Positions 28,540-36,719 of a stretch of DNA of 64,000 nucleotides are shown here, in pieces. The stretch's first letter is position 1. Each line of letters opens with the position of its first letter. The notes below the pieces were generated by a model, which ran no database searches, was not told the DNA's origin, and saw nothing but the letters and a program-made list of their open reading frames with translations. The translations under genes were made by a program, and so were the position numbers. Origin of the DNA: Thermodesulfobacteriota bacterium (GTDB lineage Bacteria > Desulfobacterota_D > UBA1144 > Nemesobacterales > CSP1-2); assembly GCA_035559815.1 (NCBI GenBank), contig DATMAT010000019.1, positions 62,001 to 126,000 of the forward strand, written 5' to 3'.

Positions 28540-28950
28540 TGAGTGCAGGCTCTTTAGTTCCAAAATTTCCCTTTCACAACCTTTCTTAGCGTTGATTCGA
28601 GTAAATCTTTGGAGATTCAATCAGTAACACTTCACTGTCGGTAAGGCATCTTGGTGACAAGTAAGAACCGCGGCCTCTATTACCTTGAATCAAGTAGAAA
28701 CACGCCACAGCGAGTTCCTACGGACTAAATGCTTTAAATGCCCTTGGTAAAGGCTAGGCAAATGAGTTAGTTGCAACCCCATACCGGACGGATAGAGGGT
28801 AATTATTGGGATTAATGAATGGGTAGATTGGGCAGCGAATTATATTTTCATAACTTTCCCGCTTTAATACGCATCGTAAAACTGATTGAAAAGAGGTGCC
28901 AAGATAAAGTACAATGAGAATAACAAATTTTGAGGGAAACGAGGTGTTTC
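28540..28950. other. Intergenic region, no known RNA recognised
   Basis: About 410 bases with no supported protein gene and no RNA family I recognise. TTGAAA (28886-28891) and TACAAT (28910-28915) with an 18-nt spacer form a candidate promoter for the small gene at 28951. Confidence 0.35.
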
Positions 28951-29079
28951 ATGGGTAAAGAAAGGGCTTATCTCAAGTATGTAGGCAATAGAAGGTGGAA
29001 AAGACTAAAAAGTTCGAGAGTTTCTCTCGGGAAATCCTTTCTCCTTTACCTCGGAAACAGAAGATGGAGAAGGAAATAA
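28951..29079 (+). CDS. 42-aa basic protein with internal GNRRW repeat
   Basis: A tiny, very basic protein with two matching units: YLKYVGNRRWKR (about 7-18) and LLYLGNRRWRR (about 31-41), separated by a Ser/Gly linker. Codons differ between units, so the protein repeat is older than a recent DNA copy. GAGGGAAACGAGG precedes the ATG and a promoter-like pair lies at 28886-28915. Nucleic-acid or membrane-surface binding is suggested by charge only. The family is not recognised. Confidence 0.55.
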   Translation: MGKERAYLKYVGNRRWKRLKSSRVSLGKSFLLYLGNRRWRRK

Positions 29080-29110
29080 GCAAGATAGGTAATGTTATAA
29101 ATTTACTAAT

Positions 29111-29458
29111 TCAGTTTTTGTATTGAGTTGCTTTAAGCTCATAGAGACGCTTCAATTCATTGTTATTGTTCTCTATTTTTACTCCCATCTTGGGAAGGAC
29201 GCCCGGCAGAATAGGGCTCACCCAGGCAACGACCCCCTCGGTTACAATAACCTCTCCCATAGCAGCTTCCTCCATGCTGGTTTCTTCAACATAAATATAA
29301 AGCACCAGCCTCGTGCCGCGAGGAAAAACCTTATTCCCTTCAATCTTAATACCATTTTCGGAGATGTTGGATACGTACCCTAAGAGTCCGGGGTTGTTTA
29401 TTCCGTATCTAACCCTCTTTCTGAATGGCACCCTTCTCGAACGGCGGCGGTTGTTCAT
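29111..29458 (-). CDS. PilZ-domain protein (second copy)
   Basis: A 115-residue single PilZ domain with RRSRRVPFRKRVRYG (about 5-19) and NISENG (about 32-37) as c-di-GMP-binding motifs. It is closely related to the protein at 4057-4407, including the VAWVSPILPG region. It lies upstream of a free-standing MshEN gene on the same strand, making a c-di-GMP receptor pair. Confidence 0.85.
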   Translation of the reverse strand: MNNRRRSRRVPFRKRVRYGINNPGLLGYVSNISENGIKIEGNKVFPRGTRLVLYIYVEETSMEEAAMGEVIVTEGVVAWVSPILPGVLPKMGVKIENNNNELKRLYELKATQYKN

Positions 29459-29662
29459 GATATCTATTTATCAATGATTCGAAGCTGTTATACCCAAATT
29501 ATATGGCCGTTTTGGGCAAAATGTTATTGGAATGGGATTTAGAGTTATAACCTATAAATATGAAGAAAAAGGATGGCTCATTTACTATTTCATGACAAAT
29601 AAACCGGGCAAGAAATCATGATAGGAAGGCAGTAGCCATATTAACTTAAGTGGCTTAGGAGA

Positions 29663-30118
29663 TTATCTAAGCTCCCACCTTCTATGATAACAATAATTTA
29701 TCAGCCAGCTTAGATTCTCTTCCATGATAAAGACCGGCTCGACATCGTAGCCGGTCATAAATTTTATGCTGTCTATCGTCTCCAGGTTTGAGGGTTCGAC
29801 CATGGCTACGACGAGCTTCTTGTTTGCTCCTTCTGACTTAAGCTTAATCGGTACCGCCTTATACTTCTTTGCAATTTTTTCCGATATTAAGCCTATGGCT
29901 CTTTCGTCTATTATTTCTTTGCCGAGGTCAAAACTTTTGGTGCTATGCTGTTTGCTCAGAAAATCTACCAGTGAATCCATAGAAATATACCCCAACCTGA
30001 CCAGTATCTGGCCAAATTTTCCTCCCTGCTCTTTTTGCAGCTTTAGAGCATGATTTAGCTTTTCTTTATTGATCAAGCCGGCTTCGATAAGTAATTCCCC
30101 CAGAAGCTTTTTACTCAT
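29663..30118 (-). CDS. Free-standing MshEN (GspE/PilB N-terminal) domain protein
   Basis: About 151 residues. It begins LGELLIEAGLINKEKLNHAL and continues with GGKFGQILVRLGYISMDSL, the two tandem 24-residue motifs of MshEN domains that bind c-di-GMP in PilB/MshE ATPases. The rest matches the T2SSE N-terminal region (KKYKAVPIKL, LVVAMVEPSNLETIDSIKFMTGYDVEPV). No ATPase domain is attached. GTG codons at 30136 and 30127 are alternative starts. Confidence 0.82.
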   Translation of the reverse strand: MSKKLLGELLIEAGLINKEKLNHALKLQKEQGGKFGQILVRLGYISMDSLVDFLSKQHSTKSFDLGKEIIDERAIGLISEKIAKKYKAVPIKLKSEGANKKLVVAMVEPSNLETIDSIKFMTGYDVEPVFIMEENLSWLINYCYHRRWELR

Positions 30119-30408
30119 CTTTATCACACATGGCACCTCATCGGAGACTCTAAAATAATTCTATCGAATCTATAATTTGAAATCACATGGTATTTTCGGG
30201 TGATACAGTTCTAGTACTAATGGGTGACCTAATTTCGCCGGTCCATCCGGCGCAACTAAGCAAGAATTTGTGAGCCTTCCGTTTCTCGGAGAGATATAAA
30301 CATATATGGAGAATTGGGGTAACCTTGTTACGTCATACAGTCAAAATATTTCTATCAGCATGCAAAAGATTGGCGGCGCTTTGGTCTTTTTGAAAAAGGG
30401 AAAGACGA

Positions 30409-30624
30409 ATGAATAACCTGGAAATACTTATCTGGGCCGGGATAGCCGCGGCGGTCGGCGTCGTGCTTGGAGCGCTGGTGGTGTTTTCTTTACGCTCAAT
30501 CATCAAGACGGCAATCAAAGAGGCATATTGGGAGCTTCAGGAGGAACTGAAGGCCATGGAGAGAAAGCATTCCAATCCCTCACCGGGAGAAAAGAAGGAG
30601 ACTGGAAGTGACACTCAAAGATAA
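30409..30624 (+). CDS. Small single-helix membrane protein
   Basis: 71 residues: one membrane helix (about 6-29, IWAGIAAAVGVVLGALVVF) and a charged helical C-terminal tail (KEAYWELQEELKAMERKH). It overlaps the next gene by 17 bases in another frame, so the two are probably co-translated. The family is unknown. Confidence 0.55.
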   Translation: MNNLEILIWAGIAAAVGVVLGALVVFSLRSIIKTAIKEAYWELQEELKAMERKHSNPSPGEKKETGSDTQR

Positions 30625-30829
30625 GCTCGTTTGCGCCTTGTTATCCCTTCTGGTCACAGTCGGGCTCACCCTGCTCGGATTCGGCGTGACCATCTTCGGG
30701 TTGATGGAAGGAGAAAAACTAGCTCCGGGGTTGGTTTACTTCTTCGTCTTCGGCTTGGTAATAATCTTTGCATTTTCCTACAACATCATTTATCACTGGA
30801 TGCTCCGGAGAAAGTACGGAGAGGATTGA
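30608..30829 (+). CDS. Small two-helix membrane protein
   Basis: 73 residues with helices at about 8-32 and 42-62, ending YHWMLRRKYGED. The start is a GTG at 30608, with GAAGGAG upstream inside the preceding gene. It partners the 71-residue protein before it. The function is unknown. Confidence 0.55.
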   Translation: MTLKDKLVCALLSLLVTVGLTLLGFGVTIFGLMEGEKLAPGLVYFFVFGLVIIFAFSYNIIYHWMLRRKYGED

Positions 30830-30841
30830 GATGAGTAAACA

Positions 30842-31096
30842 TCATCCTGGTGGTGGGAGCTCGGTCTTCATCACATCTTCCGCCCATTTGACGGCAAGCT
30901 CGTTGAGAACCTCTTCATATTTCCGGGCATACTTCTCACAGGCGATTTTGAATAGCTCCCAATCTTTCCTGGGAAACTGCAATTTTATATTAACCACGTC
31001 TCCTTTATCCTCTTTGAGAGCGGCGCTCTTACTCCTGCCTTTTCTAACGACTTTATCCTTTGCTCCTTTGCGAACTGGTTGTTTCTTCTTTGCCAT
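30842..31096 (-). CDS. Small basic protein with helical C terminus
   Basis: 84 residues. The first 26 are Lys/Arg-rich (MAKKKQPVRKGAKDKVVRKG). Then comes NIKLQFPRKDWELFKIACEKYARKY, which resembles a ribbon-helix-helix strand and helix, so a DNA-binding or antitoxin-like role is possible. GGGGAGG sits eight bases before the ATG, which supports this strand over the long frame opposite. It is convergent with the small membrane genes. Confidence 0.6.
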   Translation of the reverse strand: MAKKKQPVRKGAKDKVVRKGRSKSAALKEDKGDVVNIKLQFPRKDWELFKIACEKYARKYEEVLNELAVKWAEDVMKTELPPPG

Positions 31097-31475
31097 TTTG
31101 ATTACCTCCCCCCTTTTTTAGCCTCGTTTGCAGATCGACGGTTAAGTACGAATTTCGTGCTTTTACAGGGTCAAAAAATACGCTAAATCACTGGTTAATT
31201 TTTTCCCTGCATGTGACCCAAACAAACCTCAGTAATATCACACCCACCTAAAGAATATTCTGCACCAAAGGAATCTAACGTCAATTGACCGGGTTGATGG
31301 AAGCCGGGGGGCCAAGCTTAGAATCATGCGCTTTTTATCGAAAAGCTAAGGTGACTTTGGTATTACCTGCCCGAATCCCGGCTATTTCCAAAAATGGCCA
31401 CGTCCACATCGGGTTTGAGCAATTGGTTAATGTTATAATTTTACTATAAACTCTTATCACGGGAGACCAATTAAT

Positions 31476-31826
31476 ATGCGATATATATACGCGATGTTGT
31501 TAATGGCTATCTTTTCGTTGAGTCTGATATCGACATGGGCAATTGCTCAGGAGGCAAACGCCCCCAACAACGGCTGGAATTATACCGGGCAGATCGTCGT
31601 GATTAACGCCACGGGCTCGATGGTGAATTACTGCGGTATTACTATGGATGAGTACAAAGTCCAAGTTATCAATCCGGAGGGGGGCTTTGGTTTTACCACC
31701 ATGGCTTTTCCCCGGGGTTCGAATCTTAACGCCGGCCTGCAATTCCGGGTCCTTTCCCAAGCTGAGTGTCAAATCGACCCAAGCCGTCTTGTTTTAGAGG
31801 TTGAGCTTATTGAGGATTCGGATTAG
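31476..31826 (+). CDS. Secreted hypothetical protein
   Basis: 116 residues with a clear signal peptide (1-24, cleavage after AIA). The mature part is beta-rich with two Cys (YCG and ECQ) that could form a disulfide. CGGGAGA precedes the ATG. The family is not recognised. Confidence 0.6.
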   Translation: MRYIYAMLLMAIFSLSLISTWAIAQEANAPNNGWNYTGQIVVINATGSMVNYCGITMDEYKVQVINPEGGFGFTTMAFPRGSNLNAGLQFRVLSQAECQIDPSRLVLEVELIEDSD

Positions 31827-32484
31827 CTCGAGCGGATTCGTGTGGAATGTTTTTGTGATTGACCCTTAGAAGAGACCGGACATTTATAAAGCACTGGATA
31901 TCAATAGATAAAACTCTTCCATAACTAATGGCATAGTTCTATGCCTTTCCGTATTTCAATCATCAATTATAACTAAGGTTGGTCATGTCAATTCCGTGGT
32001 TTATACATAAACAAATTTGTCATTGCTGACTATTCCTACTGTCATTTCGAAGGGAGAGATCTTATTGATGAGAGTTTTAAGATTCCTCGCATCCGCTCGG
32101 AATGACATCTTATGTCAGATTCCTCACAAGCTCACTCACATATGTTCGGGACAGGGTCCAGAATGAACGGGCATTTTTATTTCTCTTTACCAGCGGATGT
32201 AAATCCGCTCATACCGAGCCTGGTCGAAGTATGAATTAAGGACGAACGGGATTATCGACAAGCTTACCACTCAGAATGAAGGGGGGACTATTGACTTGGT
32301 CATGGTATTTCAGAATGACACCTTTTATCTGATTGCCTTTTGGAGACTTCGGGTAACGATCTGGAAGGGTTTTATCCAATAGTTTCAGGGTCATAAACCG
32401 AGCCGGGTTGTGCAGTGACCTCAGGATGTTCAACTGCGTATAAAAGTAATGTTCAGGGGGAATTAAAGAAAAAATCAGCGAAAG
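31827..32484. repeat. Repeat-rich intergenic region
   Basis: No gene is supported. Bases 32040-32110 carry 'gtcatttcgaagggagagatctta..gattcctcgcatccgctcggaatgac', an inverted dispersed element. Bases 32192-32232 (CAGCGGATGTAAATCCGCTC) are the reverse-oriented relative of the block at 19209. Confidence 0.5.
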
Positions 32485-32514
32485 TGTCCTCGAAGCGCTT
32501 GTCCATTCGTCGTA
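32485..32514 (+). promoter_or_regulatory. ECF sigma promoter P1 (TGTCCT-17-CGTCGTA)
   Basis: TGTCCT at 32485-32490, exactly 17 nt, then CGTCGTA at 32508-32514. It is one of four matching promoters in 32-44 kb. It drives a 25-residue peptide gene and the ECF sigma gene behind it. Confidence 0.75.
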
Positions 32515-32546
32515 GTAGTGAGACAAAAAATCGTAAGGAGGTAATT

Positions 32547-32624
32547 ATGAGTACAAAGACAACTGTGATGGGGCATAAAATCGTGTCGATAAATGGGTCA
32601 GGAGTCGGCCCGGGTAAGGCTTAG
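32547..32624 (+). CDS. 25-aa peptide upstream of ECF sigma gene
   Basis: MSTKTTVMGHKIVSINGSGV begins a 25-residue peptide. TAAGGAGG six bases before the ATG is a near-perfect ribosome site, stronger than that of the following sigma gene. It is 33 bases from the -10 box of P1, so it is the first translated unit of the mRNA. It ends 19 bases before the sigma ATG. It may be a leader or coupling peptide; sequence alone does not say. Confidence 0.5.
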   Translation: MSTKTTVMGHKIVSINGSGVGPGKA

Positions 32625-32643
32625 CGTTAGGAGTGGATCAACC

Positions 32644-33462
32644 ATGAAATCCCTGGATGTCGCCCAGTTGTCCCGAATGGCCAACGACACCAAAAGCGTT
32701 TTTGAATCCGGCGGTTGTGGCGTCCCGGGTAGTCATGTTTGTGGCTCTGCCACAAGTTCCAGTCTTGGAAGGAATATAGTGAAAAGAGACTCAAGTAACC
32801 TCAGAATATTGAATCATAAAGGTTTGTCTGATGAGGCGCTGGTCAGGAGCTTCGTGGAAACCCAGGATGAAGGGGCTTTTAGTGAGATTGTAGACCGGCA
32901 TGGAGATAGAATCTACAGGCTTGCTCTAAGGATTACCGGCGACCCCGGTGATGCCGAAGATATCATGCAAGAGGTGCTTATCATCCTTTTACAGAAGCTC
33001 GATACATTTCAGGGAGAGGCTAAATTTTCGACCTGGCTTTACCGGGTAGCATTAAATGCCATTTTCATTCACTTAAGGGCCGAGGCGAAATACAAAAATA
33101 ACCTCGGTCTTGAGGATTACGCTCCCTATGGCCAAGACGGGGTGCTTGAGGGTGTTGAAGTAAAGGACTGGAGTGGAAGGCCTGATGAAATACTTCTTAA
33201 TAAAGAAGCCATGGAAATAATAGAAAGTGCGGTCAATGAGCTTCCAGAACCGTATAGAGTAGTTTTTCATTTAAGGGATGTGGAAGGACTTACAAATCAG
33301 GAAGTAGCAAAAATACTGGGGCTTTCTCTCTCCAACGTTAAGTCCAGGATTCACAGGGCAAGGCTTTTTCTGAGAGATAGGCTTTCAGATTACTTTTCTG
33401 CCAATGGAAAAAATAATTTGTATCCCTCTTCCATAAATTTACATCTATTAGTAGGTAGATAG
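32644..33462 (+). CDS. ECF (sigma-70 family) RNA polymerase sigma factor
   Basis: 272 residues. Region 2 spans DRHGDRIYRLALRITGDPGDAEDIMQEV to TWLYRVALNAI (about 95-160). Region 4 spans LPEPYRVVFHLRDVEGLTNQEVAKILGLSLSNVKSRIHRAR (about 205-248). About 60 extra N-terminal residues include a Cys pair (GCGVPGSHVCG). AGGAG lies ten bases before the ATG at 32644; the frame is open further up without a better start. No zinc-finger anti-sigma gene follows. The P1 promoter upstream matches those of three other operons. Confidence 0.9.
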   Translation: MKSLDVAQLSRMANDTKSVFESGGCGVPGSHVCGSATSSSLGRNIVKRDSSNLRILNHKGLSDEALVRSFVETQDEGAFSEIVDRHGDRIYRLALRITGDPGDAEDIMQEVLIILLQKLDTFQGEAKFSTWLYRVALNAIFIHLRAEAKYKNNLGLEDYAPYGQDGVLEGVEVKDWSGRPDEILLNKEAMEIIESAVNELPEPYRVVFHLRDVEGLTNQEVAKILGLSLSNVKSRIHRARLFLRDRLSDYFSANGKNNLYPSSINLHLLVGR

Positions 33463-33491
33463 CTCCAAATAATGAAGGGTAATCATGCCTG

Positions 33492-34127
33492 ATGAGGACA
33501 CAGATGATGAAATTAATAAAGAGGGGAATTTTCCTGTTTCTATTATTACTTAGTTTTCTTTTCTTGATGTTTTCCTCCCAACCGGGGTTGAGTGAGGAAT
33601 TAAATGAAAACTCAAACAAGGGCGGGCTATTTATAGTCGTTCTCCACCCAAAGGTGGTGACAATGGAAAACGGTAATGGTACAGAGACTGTGATTACAAT
33701 AGTCAATTTAGGAAATAAACCTATCTCTTTGGGAAGGGTAGACCCTAAAACCGGTAGAATTGTAGGCGGAGACTACGAATTAAGAGTGTCGGTAGATATA
33801 AGTAACGCACCGTTAAGACATATGGAGATTGGAGGCCTGGTAACGGTAAGTAATGATGCCCCGTTTACCAGCGCTAATCTGATAAGCGGCGTAACCTTCA
33901 TGCCCGGGGCCGGGCTTTGGATGGCAGTAACCGTCTTACCTGGGGAAAGTATAGAAATACCCGAAGAGGGAGACGCAAAGTTCACATTCACACTTTTAGG
34001 CTCGGTTGGAGGCAAAATCAGGCCCCTGATCGAAATGGGGTTTTCGATGCGCTATGAAAAAGGGAAGCAATCCGACGATTCCAGATTTATACAGGCGAGT
34101 GCTAAGCTCGATAATCCAAACATTTAA
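33492..34127 (+). CDS. Secreted hypothetical protein
   Basis: 211 residues with a signal peptide ending near SQPGLSEE (about 30). The body is beta-rich, with a repeat-like alternation of Gly-rich turns (NLGNKPISLGRV, IGGLVTVSNDAP). It follows the ECF sigma gene by 29 bases and may be co-transcribed as its target. The start could also be an ATG at 33504, which has GAGG before it. The family is not recognised. Confidence 0.6.
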   Translation: MRTQMMKLIKRGIFLFLLLLSFLFLMFSSQPGLSEELNENSNKGGLFIVVLHPKVVTMENGNGTETVITIVNLGNKPISLGRVDPKTGRIVGGDYELRVSVDISNAPLRHMEIGGLVTVSNDAPFTSANLISGVTFMPGAGLWMAVTVLPGESIEIPEEGDAKFTFTLLGSVGGKIRPLIEMGFSMRYEKGKQSDDSRFIQASAKLDNPNI

Positions 34128-34280
34128 GTATGGCTCAATTACCGGCAAAGCTCACCAGTCCAGGATATAAAACAATTGCTCAAGGCCGATGATTACACGG
34201 GTCACCGGGAGAATATAATCGTGTTCACCGTTCATCAGCACGAAGAGGCCATGAAGGAAATCGGGTTAACCTACGCTTAA
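34128..34280 (+). pseudogene. Start-less coding remnant
   Basis: A frame with no start but clearly protein-like text: VWLNYRQSSPVQDIKQLLKA, then DDYTGHRENIIVFTVHQHEE and a short tail, stop at 34280. It looks like the C terminus of a lost gene. The family is not recognised. Confidence 0.4.
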
Positions 34281-34358
34281 CATTTGAGCCAGTGAAATAT
34301 GTAATAATATAAAAAGGTCGAGACATCAGAAACCGGATTTAGAAAGGAGGTGATTTAT

Positions 34359-34754
34359 ATGAACAAGGTGGTCCATTTCGAGATTCCGGTCGATGACCTG
34401 GCCCGAGCCAAAAAGTTCTACAGCTCCATTTTTAGCTGGGAGATTGTAGACTGGCCGATGCCCGGAGGCATAATCTATACAGGTGTGAGGACCGTGCCCG
34501 TTGACGAGAAAACGTTCATACCAAAAGAGCCCGGTGCCATTAACGGCGGAATGACCAAACGGAGTAAGGAGGTTCCTGCTCCCATCATTACCGTAAGCGT
34601 CAGTTCGATAGACGAATATGTGAAGAAGGTTGAAGCCGCCGGCGGCAAGGCAGTAATGCCAAAGGGAGAGGTCCCGGATATGGGCTTTTATGCCTATGTT
34701 GTCGACACGGAGGGCAACGTGATCGGTTTATGGGAGGACCTGAAAGAGGCTTAG
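34359..34754 (+). CDS. VOC (glyoxalase/bleomycin resistance) family protein
   Basis: 131 residues with the paired beta-alpha-beta-beta-beta VOC fold: HFEIPVDDLARAKKFYSSIFSWEI at the N terminus and FYAYVVDTEGNVIGLWE at the C terminus, as in lactoylglutathione-lyase-like proteins. GAAAGGAGGTGA is a near-perfect ribosome site for the ATG at 34359. It is one of four VOC genes in the island. The metal site is likely His/Glu but the substrate is unknown. Confidence 0.88.
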   Translation: MNKVVHFEIPVDDLARAKKFYSSIFSWEIVDWPMPGGIIYTGVRTVPVDEKTFIPKEPGAINGGMTKRSKEVPAPIITVSVSSIDEYVKKVEAAGGKAVMPKGEVPDMGFYAYVVDTEGNVIGLWEDLKEA

Positions 34755-34803
34755 GGGAAATATGAGGAATTTTGAAGTGCAACCAAAAAACAATCTAAGC
34801 AAG

Positions 34804-34833
34804 TGTCTTGAAATCTCTTGCCAATTCGTCGTA
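34804..34833 (+). promoter_or_regulatory. ECF sigma promoter P2 (TGTCTT-17-CGTCGTA)
   Basis: TGTCTT at 34804-34809, 17 nt, CGTCGTA at 34827-34833 followed by TTAA. It shares the flanking AAGTGTC and ATTCGTCGTATTAA text with the other three sites and drives the DUF1579 gene. Confidence 0.75.
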
Positions 34834-34868
34834 TTAAAAACAAAACCCATAATAAGGAGGAGACAGTT

Positions 34869-35519
34869 ATGAATCCCAAAAACTTATCCAAGTTGTTTTT
34901 ATTCTTGGTAGTTTGTACCGTCTTCGCTCTTGCTGCAACGGTCGTAACGAGCAAAGCCGGAGAGGAGTCCAAAGAAAAACAGGAATCAGTCAAGCAAAAG
35001 ACATCTCAGCACGACCACGATGCAATGATGGAGAAATGGAAGGAGTACGCAACACCTAATGAAAATCATAAGGTGTTAGGTGCGCTCGTCGGGGACTGGG
35101 ACTACACGGTAAAGTGGTGGATGACTCCCGACGGCGAACCGGAAGTATCCACGGGTACGAGCGAGGTCGAGTGGATAATGGGGGGACGCTTCATTCAATA
35201 CGAGGTAGAGGGAACGTCCATGGGACAGCCGTTTGAGGGCTTGGGGATAACCGGATACGACAACGAGAAAAAACAATATCGGTCGGTATGGATTGACAAT
35301 ATGGGAACAGGGATAATGACAGCGAGCGGAAGCTATGACCCTAACACCAAGACAATCACCGACCAGGGAACCTTTAGTTGCCCGGCAGAGGGAGAGAAAG
35401 CCTTTCGCGCTGTGACTAAAATCGTAGATAATAATAATTTTACCTATGAGTGGTATATGAACGGCCCGGATGGAAAGGAATTTCGCGCCATGGAAATCGT
35501 TTACACGAGAAAGAAGTAA
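34869..35519 (+). CDS. Exported DUF1579 protein
   Basis: 216 residues. A signal peptide (about 1-31, ending TSKAG) is followed by a linker and a lipocalin-like DUF1579 domain: LGALVGDWDYTVKWWMTP, SEVEWIMGGRFIQYEVEGTSMGQPFEGLG and GYDNEKKQYRSVWIDNMGTG. AAGGAGGAGA precedes the ATG. DUF1579 genes commonly sit beside ECF41/42-type and DGPF genes, and here it has its own P2 promoter. The ligand is unknown. Confidence 0.88.
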   Translation: MNPKNLSKLFLFLVVCTVFALAATVVTSKAGEESKEKQESVKQKTSQHDHDAMMEKWKEYATPNENHKVLGALVGDWDYTVKWWMTPDGEPEVSTGTSEVEWIMGGRFIQYEVEGTSMGQPFEGLGITGYDNEKKQYRSVWIDNMGTGIMTASGSYDPNTKTITDQGTFSCPAEGEKAFRAVTKIVDNNNFTYEWYMNGPDGKEFRAMEIVYTRKK

Positions 35520-35564
35520 TCGAAGTGCAGTTGACTCTTATAAAAGTATTTATAGGTACCGTAG

Positions 35565-35584
35565 GGAACGCATATATGCGTTCC
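35565..35584. repeat. Perfect 20-nt palindromic repeat, second copy
   Basis: GGAACGCATATATGCGTTCC, identical to 24632-24651, located between the DUF1579 and DUF899 genes. The context 'gtagggaacg..gttcct' matches as well. Confidence 0.75.
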
Positions 35585-35728
35585 TAACGCGCTTGGATGA
35601 CCGCCAAGCCTGCCCTGAGTTTACCGGCGGAACTAGTATGTTATCTGCCAAAATAGCTATTATTCCCAAGGTGTTAGACTGAATACGCTATAAAAGGACT
35701 TTTAAGGGCGGCCAAGAAATTAAGAATG

Positions 35729-35758
35729 TGTCCTGAAAGCACTTGCTCATTCGTCGTA
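35729..35758 (+). promoter_or_regulatory. ECF sigma promoter P3 (TGTCCT-17-CGTCGTA)
   Basis: TGTCCT at 35729-35734, 17 nt, CGTCGTA at 35752-35758, then TTAATGAAA as in P4. It drives the DUF899 gene and probably the VOC genes after it. Confidence 0.78.
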
Positions 35759-35809
35759 TTAATGAAAGAAATAGAGCCACAGTAATCACGAATTAAAAGG
35801 AGGTTCAAT

Positions 35810-36577
35810 ATGCAAAACCACAAGGTAGTTACCAGAGAAGAGTGGCTTGTGGCTCGCAAGGAGCTGCTCAAGGCAGAGAAGGAGCTCACGCGGCGCAGCG
35901 ACGAGCTGGCGCGCCAGCGGCAGGAGTTGCCGTGGGTTCGGATCGACAAGAAGTATCGATTCGAGACCGACGAGGGGAGCGCCTCGCTGGCGGACCTCTT
36001 CCGAGGACACTCGCAGCTCCTCGTCTACCACTTCATGTTCGGGCCCGACTACGCTGCGGGTTGTCCAGCCTGCTCGGCGATCGCGGATGGCTTCAATGGA
36101 TTCGCGATTCACTTGGCCAACCATGACGTGATGCTTTGGGCGGTGTCGCGCGCGCCGCTGGAGAAGCTACAGGCGTACAAGCGTCGAATGGACTGGACGT
36201 TCCCGTGGGCATCCTCATTCGGCAGCGATTTCAACTTCGATTTCAGTGTCGGTTTTACCGAGGAGCAGCAGCGCAAAGAGGGCATCGAATACAATTATCA
36301 GCGTGAGGAGCCTACCGTCGAGATACCTTCGCGCTCGACACCAGACGGGCCAACGATATTCGCTGCCATGTGTGGAACCGACGTGGGTACCTACACGCGC
36401 GAAAGGCCGGGCATGAGCGCGTTCGTGCTCGAGGACGGTATCGTCTACCACACTTATTCCACATATGCGCGCGGACTGGACGGCCTCTGGGGCATGTACC
36501 AGTGGCTCGACCGTGCCCCCAAGGGGCGCAACGAGACGGGCGTCTGGTGGCGCCGCCACGACGAGTACGAAAAATAA
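35810..36577 (+). CDS. DUF899 thioredoxin-fold protein
   Basis: 255 residues of the DUF899 family: HKVVTREEWLVARKELLKAEK, then ELPWVRIDKKYRFE, LVYHFMFGPDYAAGCPACSAIADGFNG and WASSFGSDFNFDFSV. The CPAC pair (about residue 85) may be redox-active. Family function is unproven. AAGGAGG precedes the ATG. The coding GC is visibly higher than in flanking spacers and in the DUF1579 gene, suggesting acquisition by transfer. The P3 promoter lies upstream. Confidence 0.9.
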   Translation: MQNHKVVTREEWLVARKELLKAEKELTRRSDELARQRQELPWVRIDKKYRFETDEGSASLADLFRGHSQLLVYHFMFGPDYAAGCPACSAIADGFNGFAIHLANHDVMLWAVSRAPLEKLQAYKRRMDWTFPWASSFGSDFNFDFSVGFTEEQQRKEGIEYNYQREEPTVEIPSRSTPDGPTIFAAMCGTDVGTYTRERPGMSAFVLEDGIVYHTYSTYARGLDGLWGMYQWLDRAPKGRNETGVWWRRHDEYEK

Positions 36578-36719
36578 AGAATGAAAGACTTTAGAGGCTT
36601 CCAAGACCTCCAAGGTCTAAAGATGAACCAAGGGGAAAGCATTATAAACAAACAAGCGACAGGCACGGCCATAGTGTCTGTCACCTCATTATTAATTATC
36701 ACACTAAGGAGGTAATGTC

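Noticed and set aside
28560-28900. Possible structured RNA (6S or similar) after mreB
   Set aside because: No conserved core of a known RNA class could be recognised and no long stem was found by eye.
30768-31121. 117-codon plus-strand frame
   Set aside because: It overlaps the minus-strand 84-aa gene, which has a strong ribosome site; the plus frame has none and looks like its mirror.
32236-32526. 96-codon minus-strand frame
   Set aside because: It covers the P1 promoter and repeat sequence and lacks coding character.
36668-36700. TGTCTG upstream of the PhnB-like gene as an ECF -35
   Set aside because: At 17 nt downstream there is ATCACA rather than CGTCGTA.
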